DNA from: JBEDUK01 sp963781595
GTDB lineage: Bacteria; Actinomycetota; UBA4738
Direction of reading: 5' to 3'
Assembly (NCBI GenBank): GCA_963781595.1
Contig: CAWAGG010000006.1
Location: 2,046,001 to 2,110,000 of the forward strand
DNA length: 64,000 nt
Position 1 is the stretch's first letter. Every line of letters starts with the position of its first letter. A program made the position numbers and the translations under genes. The notes under the pieces were generated by a model. It was not told where the DNA came from. It saw only the letters and a list, made by a program, of their open reading frames with translations, and searched no databases. Positions 16,464 through 24,573 of this stretch are shown here, piece after piece.

Positions 16464-16877
16464 GTGACCGAGACGGCTGGGGGACAGGGAGGTTCCGCAC
16501 GCGTGCGAACGTCGACGGCGGCGGCGCGTGCGGGATCGCGGACGCCGCCGTCGAACCCTCTGCTGGCGGACCTGGATGCCCAGCGCCACCGCCAACGCCA
16601 ACAGCGGCCGCACGCCGTGCCCGAGCCGCCCGAACCCGAGCAGGCTTCCCCGGCCGAGCAGCGATCGCCCGCACACGGCGTGGTCTGCACGGTCGGCCTG
16701 TGCCCGATCTGCACCCTGGTCACCGCGTTCGGCGACGCCCGCCCGGAGCTGACGGAGCACCTCCTCCTCGCCGGCCGCGAGCTCTTGCTGGCGATGAAGG
16801 TGTTGATCGACGCCCGGCTCCAGGGTGAGGAACCGCAGCCGGCGCCGGGCGGTCTGGAGCGGATCTCGATCGAGTGA
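16464..16877 (+). CDS. Small Cys-containing protein downstream of ArsA-like ATPase (unknown function)
   Basis: This 137-residue protein is not recognised as a named family. Its first ~75 residues are low-complexity and rich in Ala, Arg, Gln and Pro. The C-terminal part is better ordered, with the CTVGLCPIC cluster near residue 81 followed by a helix (ELTEHLLLAGRELLLAMKVLIDAR). Three cysteines in nine residues could bind a metal or form a redox pair. GTG 16464 is preferred because AAGGGGGAG sits just upstream; GTG 16437 is in frame but lacks it. The 40-nt gap after the ATPase suggests co-expression. Confidence 0.65.
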   Translation: MTETAGGQGGSARVRTSTAAARAGSRTPPSNPLLADLDAQRHRQRQQRPHAVPEPPEPEQASPAEQRSPAHGVVCTVGLCPICTLVTAFGDARPELTEHLLLAGRELLLAMKVLIDARLQGEEPQPAPGGLERISIE

Positions 16878-16971
16878 TCAAATCCACCGGTCCCCTCCCG
16901 ACAGGTCCGACCAGCCGTAGCCGGCCGCGCGCCTCCGGGGCAGGCTCGCATCGACGACAAGGAGGCGAAGC

Positions 16972-18099
16972 ATGCCCAACCTGGACCGCGAGCTCCTTCG
17001 ACGACTCGCCTCATGGGAGACCGCCGGCGCCCGCGTCTATAGCCTGTACCTGAACGTCGACGGCCGCGTGTACCCGCGGACCCGCGACTACCTCGGCCGC
17101 GCCCAGGAGCTCTGTCAGCGGATGGGTGAGCGCGCGAGGGCGCACGAGCGCGAGGACGTGCCGGACGGGACGATCCGCCACGACACGGGCAGGATCATGC
17201 TCTACCTCGAGCGGGAGTTCGATCGCGGATCGGTCCGCGGCGTCGCGCTGTTCTCCTGTGCGCCGGCCGGCCTGTGGGAGGTGGTGCGGACCTGGCGGCC
17301 GCTGGCGGACCGCGCCGCGGTCGCCGAGCAGCCGTACCTGCTGCCGCTCGAGGTGATGCTCGAGACCTACGAATCGTTCTGCACGGTGCTCGTCGATCGC
17401 GCGCACGCCCGCATCTTCCGCTCGGAGCTGGGTCGGATCGAAGAGCAGCACCAGGTCGAGGACGAGGTGCCCAAGCATCACGAGCAGGGCGGACGGATGC
17501 AATCACGGCTGCAGCGCCACGCGGCGGAGGTCGGCGAACGTCACCTGCGACACACGGCGGCCGTGCTCCTCGAGGCGTTCCGGCGACGGCCGTTCGACCA
17601 CCTGATCATCGCGGGCTCGGACGACGTGCTGCCGGAGTTCGAGCGCACCCTCCACGACTACCTCCGACGCCGCGTCGTCGCGCGGGAGACGCTCGCGATG
17701 TCCGCGGCCGCCGGCGAGGTGCTGGCGCGGTCGCTCGCGATCGAGGAGCGACTGGAGACCGAGCGCGAACGGCACACCGTCGAACGGCTCCTCGCCGACG
17801 CGGCCACCGGCCGGGGCGCGGTGACCGGCCTGCCGGAGACGCTGTCCGCCCTCGGGGACGGTCGGGTGGACACCCTGGTCGTTCGGGCCGACCTGGCCCA
17901 CGCCGGCGCCCGGTGCGTGGCGTGCGGGCGGCTCGCGCTCGACGAGGGTGCATGCTCGACGTGCGGTGGCCCGATGGAGCGCGTGCCGGACGTGGTCGAG
18001 AGCGCCGTCGGCGCGGCGCTCCGGCAAGGTTCGAAAGTCGAGGCGGTCTCGGCCGACCGGAACGGGACCCTGCGGATCGGCGCGCTGCTGCGGTTCTGA
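16972..18099 (+). CDS. Bacterial archaeo-eukaryotic release-factor (baeRF/eRF1-like) protein with C-terminal zinc ribbon
   Basis: A 375-residue protein with the layout of baeRF proteins, related to aRF1/eRF1 and the Vms1 peptidyl-tRNA hydrolase. The N-terminal domain begins ARVYSLYLNVDGR. The central domain (about 135-270) has the positively charged RMQSRLQRHAAEVGERH loop in the GGQ-equivalent position, and an L7Ae-like region carries DTLVVRADL. The C-terminal CVACG...CSTCGG pair is a zinc ribbon. A role in releasing peptides from stalled ribosomes is suggested by the family, but most bacterial members are uncharacterised. AAGGAGG precedes the ATG. Confidence 0.78.
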   Translation: MPNLDRELLRRLASWETAGARVYSLYLNVDGRVYPRTRDYLGRAQELCQRMGERARAHEREDVPDGTIRHDTGRIMLYLEREFDRGSVRGVALFSCAPAGLWEVVRTWRPLADRAAVAEQPYLLPLEVMLETYESFCTVLVDRAHARIFRSELGRIEEQHQVEDEVPKHHEQGGRMQSRLQRHAAEVGERHLRHTAAVLLEAFRRRPFDHLIIAGSDDVLPEFERTLHDYLRRRVVARETLAMSAAAGEVLARSLAIEERLETERERHTVERLLADAATGRGAVTGLPETLSALGDGRVDTLVVRADLAHAGARCVACGRLALDEGACSTCGGPMERVPDVVESAVGAALRQGSKVEAVSADRNGTLRIGALLRF

Positions 18100-18106
18100 A
18101 CCCGGG

Positions 18107-18112
18107 TAGGCT
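18107..18112 (+). promoter_or_regulatory. -10 element of a leaderless promoter (ROK glucokinase)
   Basis: TAGGCT ends 8 nt before GTG 18121, implying transcription starts on or beside the start codon. Confidence 0.5.
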
Positions 18113-18120
18113 GCTCGTCC

Positions 18121-19104
18121 GTGGAACCGTTGTCGGCGATCGGTGTTGACGCCGGAGGGACGAAGGTCCTCGGGGTGGTCGCCGACGAGCGTGGCGTCGT
18201 GCACGATCGAGTCGTTCAGGACACGCCGGCCCGGGACGCGGAGGCGACGGCCGCCACGATCGTCACGGTGGCCAGCGCGCTCGCGGGGCAGCATCCGAAC
18301 GTCGTGGCGCTCGGCGTTGGCGCGGCGGGGATGGTGACGCTCGACGGCGTGATGCGGTTCGCCCCGAACGTCGCCTGGCGCGAGTTCGCCCTCCGCGAGC
18401 GCCTCGTCGGCGCCCTCGGGCTCCCGACGATCGTCGAGAACGATGCGAACGCCGCGGCATGGGGCGAGTTCCGATTCGGCGCCGGAAGGGGTTCGACGCA
18501 CCTGTTGATGGTCACGGTTGGGACCGGGATCGGCGGCGGCATCGTCGCCGACGGGCGACTGTTCCGTGGGGCCAACGGGTTCGCCGCCGACATCGGGCAC
18601 ATCATCGTCGAACCCGATGGACCGCTGTGCGGCTGCGGGAACCGAGGGTGTTGGGAGCAGGTCGCGGCCGGCCGCGCGATCGATCGCGGTGGGGAGCTCG
18701 CGGCGCGCGAGCACCCCGAGTCGGAGATGGCCAAGCTGGCCGGCGGCGACCCCGCGCGCGTCACCGGCAGGATCGTGAGCGCGGCTGCGAAGGCCGGTGA
18801 CCCGATGGCGATCAACGTGCTGGCGACCGTCGGGCGACGGTTGGGCGAGGGGATCGCGGGCCTGGTGAACGTGCTGGACCCAGACATCGTCGTCCTGGGC
18901 GGCGGCGCGGTCGGCGCGGGCGAGCTCCTGATCGGGCCGGCGCGGGTGGCGTACGAGGGGACCGTCGAGGGCGCGAGGCACCGCCCCCCGGTCCGGTTGG
19001 TCGTCGCGCACCTCGGCCCGACGGCCGGGGCGATCGGCGCGGCGTCGCTCGCGCTCGAGGCGTGCCGTGGCGTGCCCAACGATCGGGACGAACCGCGGCC
19101 ATGA
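18121..19104 (+). CDS. ROK-family glucokinase
   Basis: This 327-residue sugar kinase has the N-terminal phosphate loop GVDAGGTKVLGVVAD, the sugar-binding ENDANAAAWGEF, the adenosine-site GTGIGGGIV, and the ROK zinc motif CGCGNRGCWEQ near residue 170. The length and motifs fit the actinobacterial polyphosphate/ATP glucokinase branch that feeds glycolysis. It lacks an N-terminal helix-turn-helix, so it is a kinase and not a ROK repressor. Its stop overlaps the next start as ATGA, implying translational coupling to the LLM oxidoreductase. Two phosphofructokinases lie 10 kb away. Confidence 0.88.
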   Translation: MEPLSAIGVDAGGTKVLGVVADERGVVHDRVVQDTPARDAEATAATIVTVASALAGQHPNVVALGVGAAGMVTLDGVMRFAPNVAWREFALRERLVGALGLPTIVENDANAAAWGEFRFGAGRGSTHLLMVTVGTGIGGGIVADGRLFRGANGFAADIGHIIVEPDGPLCGCGNRGCWEQVAAGRAIDRGGELAAREHPESEMAKLAGGDPARVTGRIVSAAAKAGDPMAINVLATVGRRLGEGIAGLVNVLDPDIVVLGGGAVGAGELLIGPARVAYEGTVEGARHRPPVRLVVAHLGPTAGAIGAASLALEACRGVPNDRDEPRP

Positions 19105-20006
19105 CCGGCCACGCGGCGCGGATCGGGCTCGTGCTCCCGATGTTCTCCAGGGACGCCGGGGCGGTGCTCGACGCCGCCCGCGAGGCCGAGGCGCTCGGCT
19201 TCGACGGGGTCTTCGGCTCCGACCACCTGTACCCGATCGGCGGGTCGCCGCAGGGGCCCGCGCTCGAGTGCTTCACGATGCTCGCCGCCGTGGGCGCCGT
19301 CACGTCGCGCGTCGCGGTCGGAACGCTGGTGACGCGGGTGGGCCTCCGCGCGCCCGGGATCCTCGCCAAGCAGGCCATCGGCCTCGATCACGTGACCGGC
19401 GGCCGGGCGATCCTGGCGATCGGGACCGGCGACCGGCTGTCCGAGGGCGAGCATCGGACGTTCGGCCTCCCGATCGAGCCGCCCGTGGTCCGCGGCGAGC
19501 GTCTGGCGGAGACCGTGGCCGCGATGCGGGCGCTGTTCGACGGCGAACGGTACCCGGGCGGGCGGTTCGTCCCGTCGCTGGAGGGACCCCTGGTGCCGCC
19601 GCCGGTCCATCCGGGCGGGCCTGCGCTGTGGATCGGCGGAACGTCCGACGCGTTGGTGCGATCGGCCGGCCGGCTCGCCGACGGGTGGAACGGGTGGGGC
19701 CTGTCCGTCGATCGGTTCGCCCAGAAGGTAAGGCTGCTTTACCAAGCGGCGGGCGAGCGTCGGGTCGAGGCGACATGGGGAGGCATCGCGCTCGTGGGGG
19801 AGGACGAGGCGGAGGCCGAACGGCTCTCGGAGGCACGCGCCGATCGGGGCCTCGACCCGGCGACCTTCACGGGTTCGGCGGAGCGGCTCCGGGAGCATCT
19901 CGCAGCGCTGGGCGGGGCGGGGGCGACGTGGACGATCCTGTTGCTGGCCGGGCCCCGGGACCGACGGGCGCTCGTCGCGGATCGGGTGCTGTGGGCGGTG
20001 GCGTGA
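19101..20006 (+). CDS. LLM-class (F420-type) oxidoreductase
   Basis: A 301-residue luciferase-like TIM-barrel protein. It begins RIGLVLPMFSRDAGAVLDAA, followed by EALGFDGVFGSDHLYP, VGTLVTRVGLRAPGILAKQ and LAIGTGDRLSEGEH, all typical of F420-dependent LLM enzymes. A cofactor preference for F420 over FMN is inferred from the subfamily and phylum. ATG 19101 overlaps the glucokinase stop by 4 nt; an in-frame upstream ATG at 19062 would lie deep in the kinase gene. The substrate is unknown. The pairing with glucokinase suggests a link to sugar phosphate chemistry, but an F420-dependent glucose-6-phosphate dehydrogenase cannot be claimed from the visible motifs. Confidence 0.83.
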   Translation: MTGHAARIGLVLPMFSRDAGAVLDAAREAEALGFDGVFGSDHLYPIGGSPQGPALECFTMLAAVGAVTSRVAVGTLVTRVGLRAPGILAKQAIGLDHVTGGRAILAIGTGDRLSEGEHRTFGLPIEPPVVRGERLAETVAAMRALFDGERYPGGRFVPSLEGPLVPPPVHPGGPALWIGGTSDALVRSAGRLADGWNGWGLSVDRFAQKVRLLYQAAGERRVEATWGGIALVGEDEAEAERLSEARADRGLDPATFTGSAERLREHLAALGGAGATWTILLLAGPRDRRALVADRVLWAVA

Positions 20007-20042
20007 TCGGCGCGACCGGCGCCGAGCGCCGGCGCGGCCAGC

Positions 20043-20432
20043 TCACATCCCGTCCGGAGGCTCCCACAGCTCGAAGCGGTTCCCCTCGGGATCCATCGCC
20101 CAGCCGAAACGCCCGAACTCGGAGTCCTCGATCCGGTCGTCGACCTCGACGCTCGCGCTGCGGAGTTGGTCGAGCATCGCGTCGAGGTCGCCGACCCTGT
20201 AGTTGACCATGAACGGCGAGGGCGACGGGTCGAAGTACGTCGTGTCCACGTCGAACAGCGCCCACGTGGTCGAGCCGACCCGCGCCGGCCGATCGGCGTC
20301 GCGCCACCGCAACACGACGGCGTCGTCGTCCGGGAGCGAACGCAGCCCCAGATGCTCGCGGTACCAACCGAGCAGCGCGGCCCGGTCGTTCGCCTTGAAG
20401 AACACTCCGCCGATCCCCGTCACGCGCTCCAC
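20043..20432 (-). CDS. VOC-family (glyoxalase/bleomycin-resistance-like) protein
   Basis: This 129-residue single-module protein begins VTGIGGVFFKANDRAALLGWY and ends WAMDPEGNRFELWEPPDG, the standard start and finish of vicinal-oxygen-chelate proteins. The glutamate in RFELWEP is a likely metal ligand. GTG 20432 is chosen because GAGGAGG lies about 8 nt upstream. The substrate is unknown. It is convergent with the LLM oxidoreductase, with a 36-nt gap. Confidence 0.85.
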   Translation of the reverse strand: MERVTGIGGVFFKANDRAALLGWYREHLGLRSLPDDDAVVLRWRDADRPARVGSTTWALFDVDTTYFDPSPSPFMVNYRVGDLDAMLDQLRSASVEVDDRIEDSEFGRFGWAMDPEGNRFELWEPPDGM

Positions 20433-20483
20433 GTCACATCCCTCCTCGCCCGGCTCCACGCCGCGAGGGTATCCTGCAACGCC

Positions 20484-20639
20484 GTGCGAAGCGACGCGAA
20501 GGTTCGATGGGCGGGAACGGTCGCGCCGATCGCGGCGTTCCTCGCCGTGGTCCCGGCCCAACGGTCCATCGCTGCCGGCCGCGTGGGGGCCTGCGGCTCG
20601 TGGAAGGTCCTGCCCACCCTGACCGAGCGCCTCTGCTGA
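20484..20639 (+). CDS. Possible 51-residue secreted peptide or gene remnant
   Basis: A GTG at 20484 lies 8 nt after a TATCCT -10-like hexamer (20470-20475) and opens a 51-codon frame. It has a short basic stretch, a hydrophobic run (TVAPIAAFLAVVPA) and then GACGSWKVLPTLTERLC. The layout resembles a signal peptide followed by the beginning of a secreted beta-propeller such as the one at 34901-36097, so it may be the remnant of a larger gene. No homology can be claimed. It could also be chance, so confidence is low. Confidence 0.3.
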   Translation: MRSDAKVRWAGTVAPIAAFLAVVPAQRSIAAGRVGACGSWKVLPTLTERLC

Positions 20640-20670
20640 GCCGCCCTCGCGCCCGGATGAGAGGGTCGAG

Positions 20671-20937
20671 ATGACGCAACCGATCTACGAGCTGCTCGGG
20701 ACGATGGATCCGGGGGAGCGCGCGCAGCAGATCGCGGACTCGTTGACCGAGACGTACCCGGATCTGATCTCGCGGATCCCGACGCGTGGCGGGGGAAGTT
20801 CCGCAAGATGGCGAACCCGCCGTTCGCCTTCTTCCGGGGGAATCGTCGGGTTCGGCCAGAGGTACGGAGCGATCGCTCGGCGCGATCACACGCTCTTCGT
20901 CGACGCGTTCCGCAACGAGCGGATCGCCGATCTCTAG
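20671..20937 (+). pseudogene. DUF2252 protein remnant (internal deletion and frameshift)
   Basis: The frame from ATG 20671 starts ELLGTMDPGERAQQIADSL and would continue in the +2 frame (from about 20787) as WRGKFRKMANPPFAFFRGN, the N-terminal signature of DUF2252 proteins. It then returns to the first frame as FGQRYGAIARRDHTLFVDAF, which looks like the C-terminal end of the same family. DUF2252 proteins are usually over 400 residues, so the whole kinase-like middle has been deleted and one base lost near 20787. What remains is about 89 codons. It is a decaying gene and unlikely to be functional. Confidence 0.65.
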
Positions 20938-21147
20938 GTCCGGGCTACGTGTTCCGCCCGATCACCAGGAGGGGATCCGCCGGTAGGCGGTCTTTGCGAT
21001 GCGGGTACATCCCCTCGTGATCGGCCAGCAGCGACCGGACCACGTCTCGAGAGCGCCGCTCGAAGCGATCCCTGAGGTATCCGTACGGCGCCCGCCTCGC
21101 CTAGCCCGAGCGGTAGCGGCGGAGTTCCTCGCGACTCTTCGCTCGAC

Positions 21148-22451
21148 CTAGACCGTTGTCCGCGTATCTCGCGACATAGGGGAGAAGTAGGGGTAGAGGT
21201 CCGCCTTGCCGGGCAGCGTTGTCTTCATGGAATTCCCGATCAACAGGTCATCCAAGATCTCGTGCTCGACCGCGACCATGAGCGACGTCCGGGGGACTTC
21301 GAAGGTTAGCCACCTCCGGAAGCCCCGACCCGCGAGCGCGATCACGTTGTCGACGCCCCCGACCCTCACATCGATGAGGTCGAAATGGCGCTCGAGGTGC
21401 TCGATGGACCGGACGCACGCGGAGACGGTTGGGACGTCATCCGTGTCGAGCGCCTCGGACCAGTCGTCGCCGAACTCCTCCGGGTCATGGAGCGTCACCG
21501 GTTGCTCGGGAGGGTCGATCGGGTCGATCCGGTCATCGAAGCGATCGACGCGTAGGAACGCCGGGAGGAGCGTGTTCGCCGATCCTTCGAACCCGATCGG
21601 GTGGTCCGTCAGCGTCGTCGTGTGCCGTCCGGCCCACGCGCTGTCCGCGCGTTGGTACCGGTGCATCGAGCTGAACTGCACGAAGTGGGAGGTACCGAAC
21701 TCCCTCATCATCCGACCGATCTGCCGCCCCACGGACTCGCGCTTGGCCGCGGCCGCCGGGATCCGCTCGCCCTGGTCGTCGAAGATGTTGATCATGTCGG
21801 CATCCCCGTGGCCCGACAGGCGCAACAGGTAGGAGATGGGGTACCTGCCGACGATGGAGCGGACGACCCCTCCCCACCCGCGGTCCGACGCATCGTTCAG
21901 GTTGACGATCAGCCGTCCGCCGATGTCGATCAGCAGGATCCCATCCTGGTTGTGATCCGAGATCGAGAGGATCCGGATACGGTCGGTCACGCGGTACCGC
22001 ACGCGATCCTTCAGGACGACGACGTCGTAGCCCTGCCCTCGAAGGAAGGACGCGGTCCTGCTGCGGACGTGGTCGGGCAGCAGGACCCGCTGCGCGCGGA
22101 GGCTGCGGAGTCCGGAAAGGCTCAGGTGATCCGGATGTCCGTGCGAAACCGAGACGTACCGCGCGGGCGGATCGCTTCCGATCGCTCTTGGGGGATCGCG
22201 TGCGATCGTGTTCAGCTGCCGAAGTGCGGCGCCCCACCGAGCCAGGGATCCGTCACCAAGATCGGCCGTCGATCGTGACATGCGACGGTGGCGTCGCCGA
22301 TGGTCTCGGATCCAGGGTCCACGGCATTACAGATGAGCAGGATCCGAGTGCCGCAACCACGCCTCGCGACGACGGGCCGTTCCTGGGTGAGAGCCGTTCG
22401 GAGGTGAGAGCCGTCCCGCCCGTATCCTCGCGCCTGGCTCCGCGGGTCCAC
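21148..22451 (-). pseudogene. MBL-fold metallo-hydrolase, frameshifted
   Basis: The larger frame (21148 to about 22217) encodes VSVSHGHPDHLSLSGLRSL with the metal motif HxHxDH, the DHNQDGILLIDIGGRLIVNLND segment and a long C-terminal region. The N-terminal strands lie upstream in another frame (DATVACHDRRPILVTDPWLG, APHFGS), which ends at a TGA at 22212. Restoring one base at about 22213 turns TGA into TGG and gives HFGSWNTIARDPP, joining the two frames in the order expected for this fold. The 5' end is uncertain; GTG 22451 is one candidate. The shift may be a real mutation or an assembly error. If intact, it would be a roughly 430-residue hydrolase of unknown substrate. Confidence 0.65.
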
Positions 22452-22452
22452 T

Positions 22453-22481
22453 TTGACGGTGCAGTGCGGCGCCCGTAGTCT
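22453..22481 (+). promoter_or_regulatory. Promoter TTGACG-17 bp-TAGTCT for the cDPG synthetase gene
   Basis: A good -35 (TTGACG, 22453-22458) and a -10 (TAGTCT, 22476-22481) are separated by 17 bp. The predicted start is about 33 nt upstream of ATG 22522, leaving a short leader with GAGGCGAAGGG as ribosome binding site. Confidence 0.55.
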
Positions 22482-22521
22482 CGCGCGGCCGAGATGGGCC
22501 GGATTCGAGAGAGGCGAAGGG

Positions 22522-23829
22522 ATGACGCGACGGATCCTGATCATGGGCGCGGCGGGCCGCGACTTCCATGACTTCAACGTGTTCTACCGCAACGACGCCG
22601 ACGCGGAGGTCGTCGGGTTCACCGCGACGCAGATCCCGTTCATCAACGACCGCCGGTACCCGCCCGAGCTGGCCGGCCCTCGGTACCCCGACGGGATCCG
22701 GATCCACGACGAATCCGCCATGCCGCGCCTCGTTCGCGAGCTGGGTGTCGACGAGGTCGTGTTCGCCTACTCGGACGTCTCGCACGAGTACGTGATGCAT
22801 CGCGCCGCGACCGCGATGGCGGCGGGGGCGTCGTGGGTCCTGCTCGGGCCCGACGACACGATGCTCGATGCCGCCGTGCCGGTCGTCGCGATCTGCGCGG
22901 TCCGGACCGGCTCCGGCAAGAGCCAGACGACGCGAGCGGTCGTCCAGACGCTCAAGGAGCACGGCAAGCGGGTCGTCGTCGTTCGCCATCCGATGCCGTA
23001 CGGAGACCTCGTCGCGCAACGGGTGCAGCGGTTCGAGACGTTCGACGACCTGACCGAGGCCGACGTCACGCTGGAGGAGCGCGAGGAGTACGAACCGCAC
23101 CTCCAGAACGGGACCGTCGTCTACGCCGGCGTCGACTACGGCGCCATCCTCGAGCGGGCGCAGGCCGAATGCGACGTGCTGCTGTGGGACGGTGGGAACA
23201 ACGACTTCCCGTTCTACCGGCCGACCGTGATGCTGACCGTGGTCGACCCGCTCCGGGCCGGCCACGAAACCACGTACTTCCCCGGCGAGGTGAACGTCCG
23301 CATGGCGGACGTGTTGGTCGTGAACAAGGTCGATTCGGCCACGCAGGACCAGATCGACGCGGTGCTCGCGTCCGCCCGCGAGCTGAACCCGGCCGCCATC
23401 GTGCTGATGGCGAAGAGCCCGGTGACCGCGGAGGACCCGAGCCTGATCACCGGCAAGCGGGTGATCGTGATCGAGGACGGCCCGACCCTCACGCACGGCG
23501 GGATGCAGTACGGCGCGGGCGTCGTCGCCGCCCGGCAGCACGGCGCCGAGGAGATCGTGGACCCCCGCGCGTTCGCGACGGGCTCGATGAAGGACGTCTA
23601 CGCGAAGTACGCGATCGGCCCCGTGCTTCCCGCCATGGGTTACTCGGACGAGCAGCTGGGGGAGTTCGAACACATGATCAACTCGGCCGATGCCGACGCG
23701 GTCGTGATCGCGACCCCGATCGACCTGGGCGCGCTGGTCACGATCGACAAGCCGGCGACGCGCGTGCGCTACGACCTCGACGTCCAGGGCTCGCCGACGC
23801 TCGCGGACGCGCTGGCGAAGGTGCTCTAG
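22522..23829 (+). CDS. cpgS: Cyclic 2,3-diphosphoglycerate synthetase family protein
   Basis: This 435-residue protein resembles the cyclic 2,3-diphosphoglycerate synthetase of thermophilic methanogens, which closes 2,3-diphosphoglycerate to its cyclic form using ATP. Residues 1-120 form a Rossmann-like domain (MTRRILIMGAAGRDFHDFNV). A P-loop, VRTGSGKSQTTRA, follows at about residue 131 and then RHPMPYGDL, LLWDGGNNDFPF and VVNKVDSA. Homologues occur in many bacteria, where function is mostly untested. It has its own promoter and ribosome binding site. The name is a family assignment; the true substrate could differ. Confidence 0.75.
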   Translation: MTRRILIMGAAGRDFHDFNVFYRNDADAEVVGFTATQIPFINDRRYPPELAGPRYPDGIRIHDESAMPRLVRELGVDEVVFAYSDVSHEYVMHRAATAMAAGASWVLLGPDDTMLDAAVPVVAICAVRTGSGKSQTTRAVVQTLKEHGKRVVVVRHPMPYGDLVAQRVQRFETFDDLTEADVTLEEREEYEPHLQNGTVVYAGVDYGAILERAQAECDVLLWDGGNNDFPFYRPTVMLTVVDPLRAGHETTYFPGEVNVRMADVLVVNKVDSATQDQIDAVLASARELNPAAIVLMAKSPVTAEDPSLITGKRVIVIEDGPTLTHGGMQYGAGVVAARQHGAEEIVDPRAFATGSMKDVYAKYAIGPVLPAMGYSDEQLGEFEHMINSADADAVVIATPIDLGALVTIDKPATRVRYDLDVQGSPTLADALAKVL

Positions 23830-23875
23830 CCCTCGCCGGCGACGGATCGCATCGAACGCGCCTTCACCCGGGCGG

Positions 23876-23881
23876 TAGCCT
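23876..23881 (+). promoter_or_regulatory. -10 element of a leaderless promoter (EEP-family gene)
   Basis: TAGCCT ends 6 nt before ATG 23888, the shortest such gap in the window. No SD sequence is present. Confidence 0.45.
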
Positions 23882-23887
23882 TCGGCG

Positions 23888-24559
23888 ATGCGGATCCGCG
23901 CGGTCACGTACAACGTGCACGGGTACCGGGGAGGTCTCGACGCGGTCGCGGACGTCCTCGCACGCGCGCATCCCGACCTCGTGTGCCTGCAGGAGTGCGG
24001 CTCGCGCCGGGCGCTCGGCCGGCTCGGGGCGAAGCTCGGGATGGAGGCCGTCTCCTCCCATCGCCCCTTCGGCCGGGTGCGCAACGCGGTGCTCGTCGCC
24101 GTCCCGTGGGAGATCGACGAGCACCGCGCGGAGACGTTCTCGCAGGGATCCGGCGCGAGACCCCGCGGGTACGTGGCCGTCATGCTGCGCGCACACGGCC
24201 TGCGGCTGGCGGTCGCGTCGGTGCACATGAGCCTGACCGCGAAGGAACGCCGGGAGCACGCCGGGGAGCTGACGGAGAAGCTCGACACGCCCGGGCAGCC
24301 GCTGATCCTCGGCGGAGATCTGAACGAGGAGGCTCGCGGCCCGGCGGTCGGCAGGATCGCGGGGACGTTCACCGATGCCTACGCCGCCATCGGCGAGCTC
24401 CCGGGGAACACGTTCCCCGCCAGGGGGCCGACCGCCCGGATCGACTACGTGTTCGTCACGGAGGACCTGCGGCCGACGGGGGCATGGGTGCCGGACGGGC
24501 GTGGCCCGCAGACGGCCTCGGACCATCTCCCGGTCGTCGTCGACCTCGAGCTGACGTGA
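23888..24559 (+). CDS. Endonuclease/exonuclease/phosphatase-family protein
   Basis: The 223-residue protein shows the EEP fold: TYNVHGYRGG with the Mg-binding Asn, CLQECGS with catalytic Glu, VASVHMSL, GGDLNEEARG with the catalytic Asp/Asn pair, RIDYVFV and the terminal SDHLPVVVDL with the catalytic His. It is short compared with nucleases of this superfamily, and the substrate could be DNA, phosphoinositide-like lipids or another phosphodiester. There is no signal peptide. It is convergent with the kinase-like gene that ends at 24574. Confidence 0.87.
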   Translation: MRIRAVTYNVHGYRGGLDAVADVLARAHPDLVCLQECGSRRALGRLGAKLGMEAVSSHRPFGRVRNAVLVAVPWEIDEHRAETFSQGSGARPRGYVAVMLRAHGLRLAVASVHMSLTAKERREHAGELTEKLDTPGQPLILGGDLNEEARGPAVGRIAGTFTDAYAAIGELPGNTFPARGPTARIDYVFVTEDLRPTGAWVPDGRGPQTASDHLPVVVDLELT

Positions 24560-24573
24560 CGGCCGCGGGGGCC

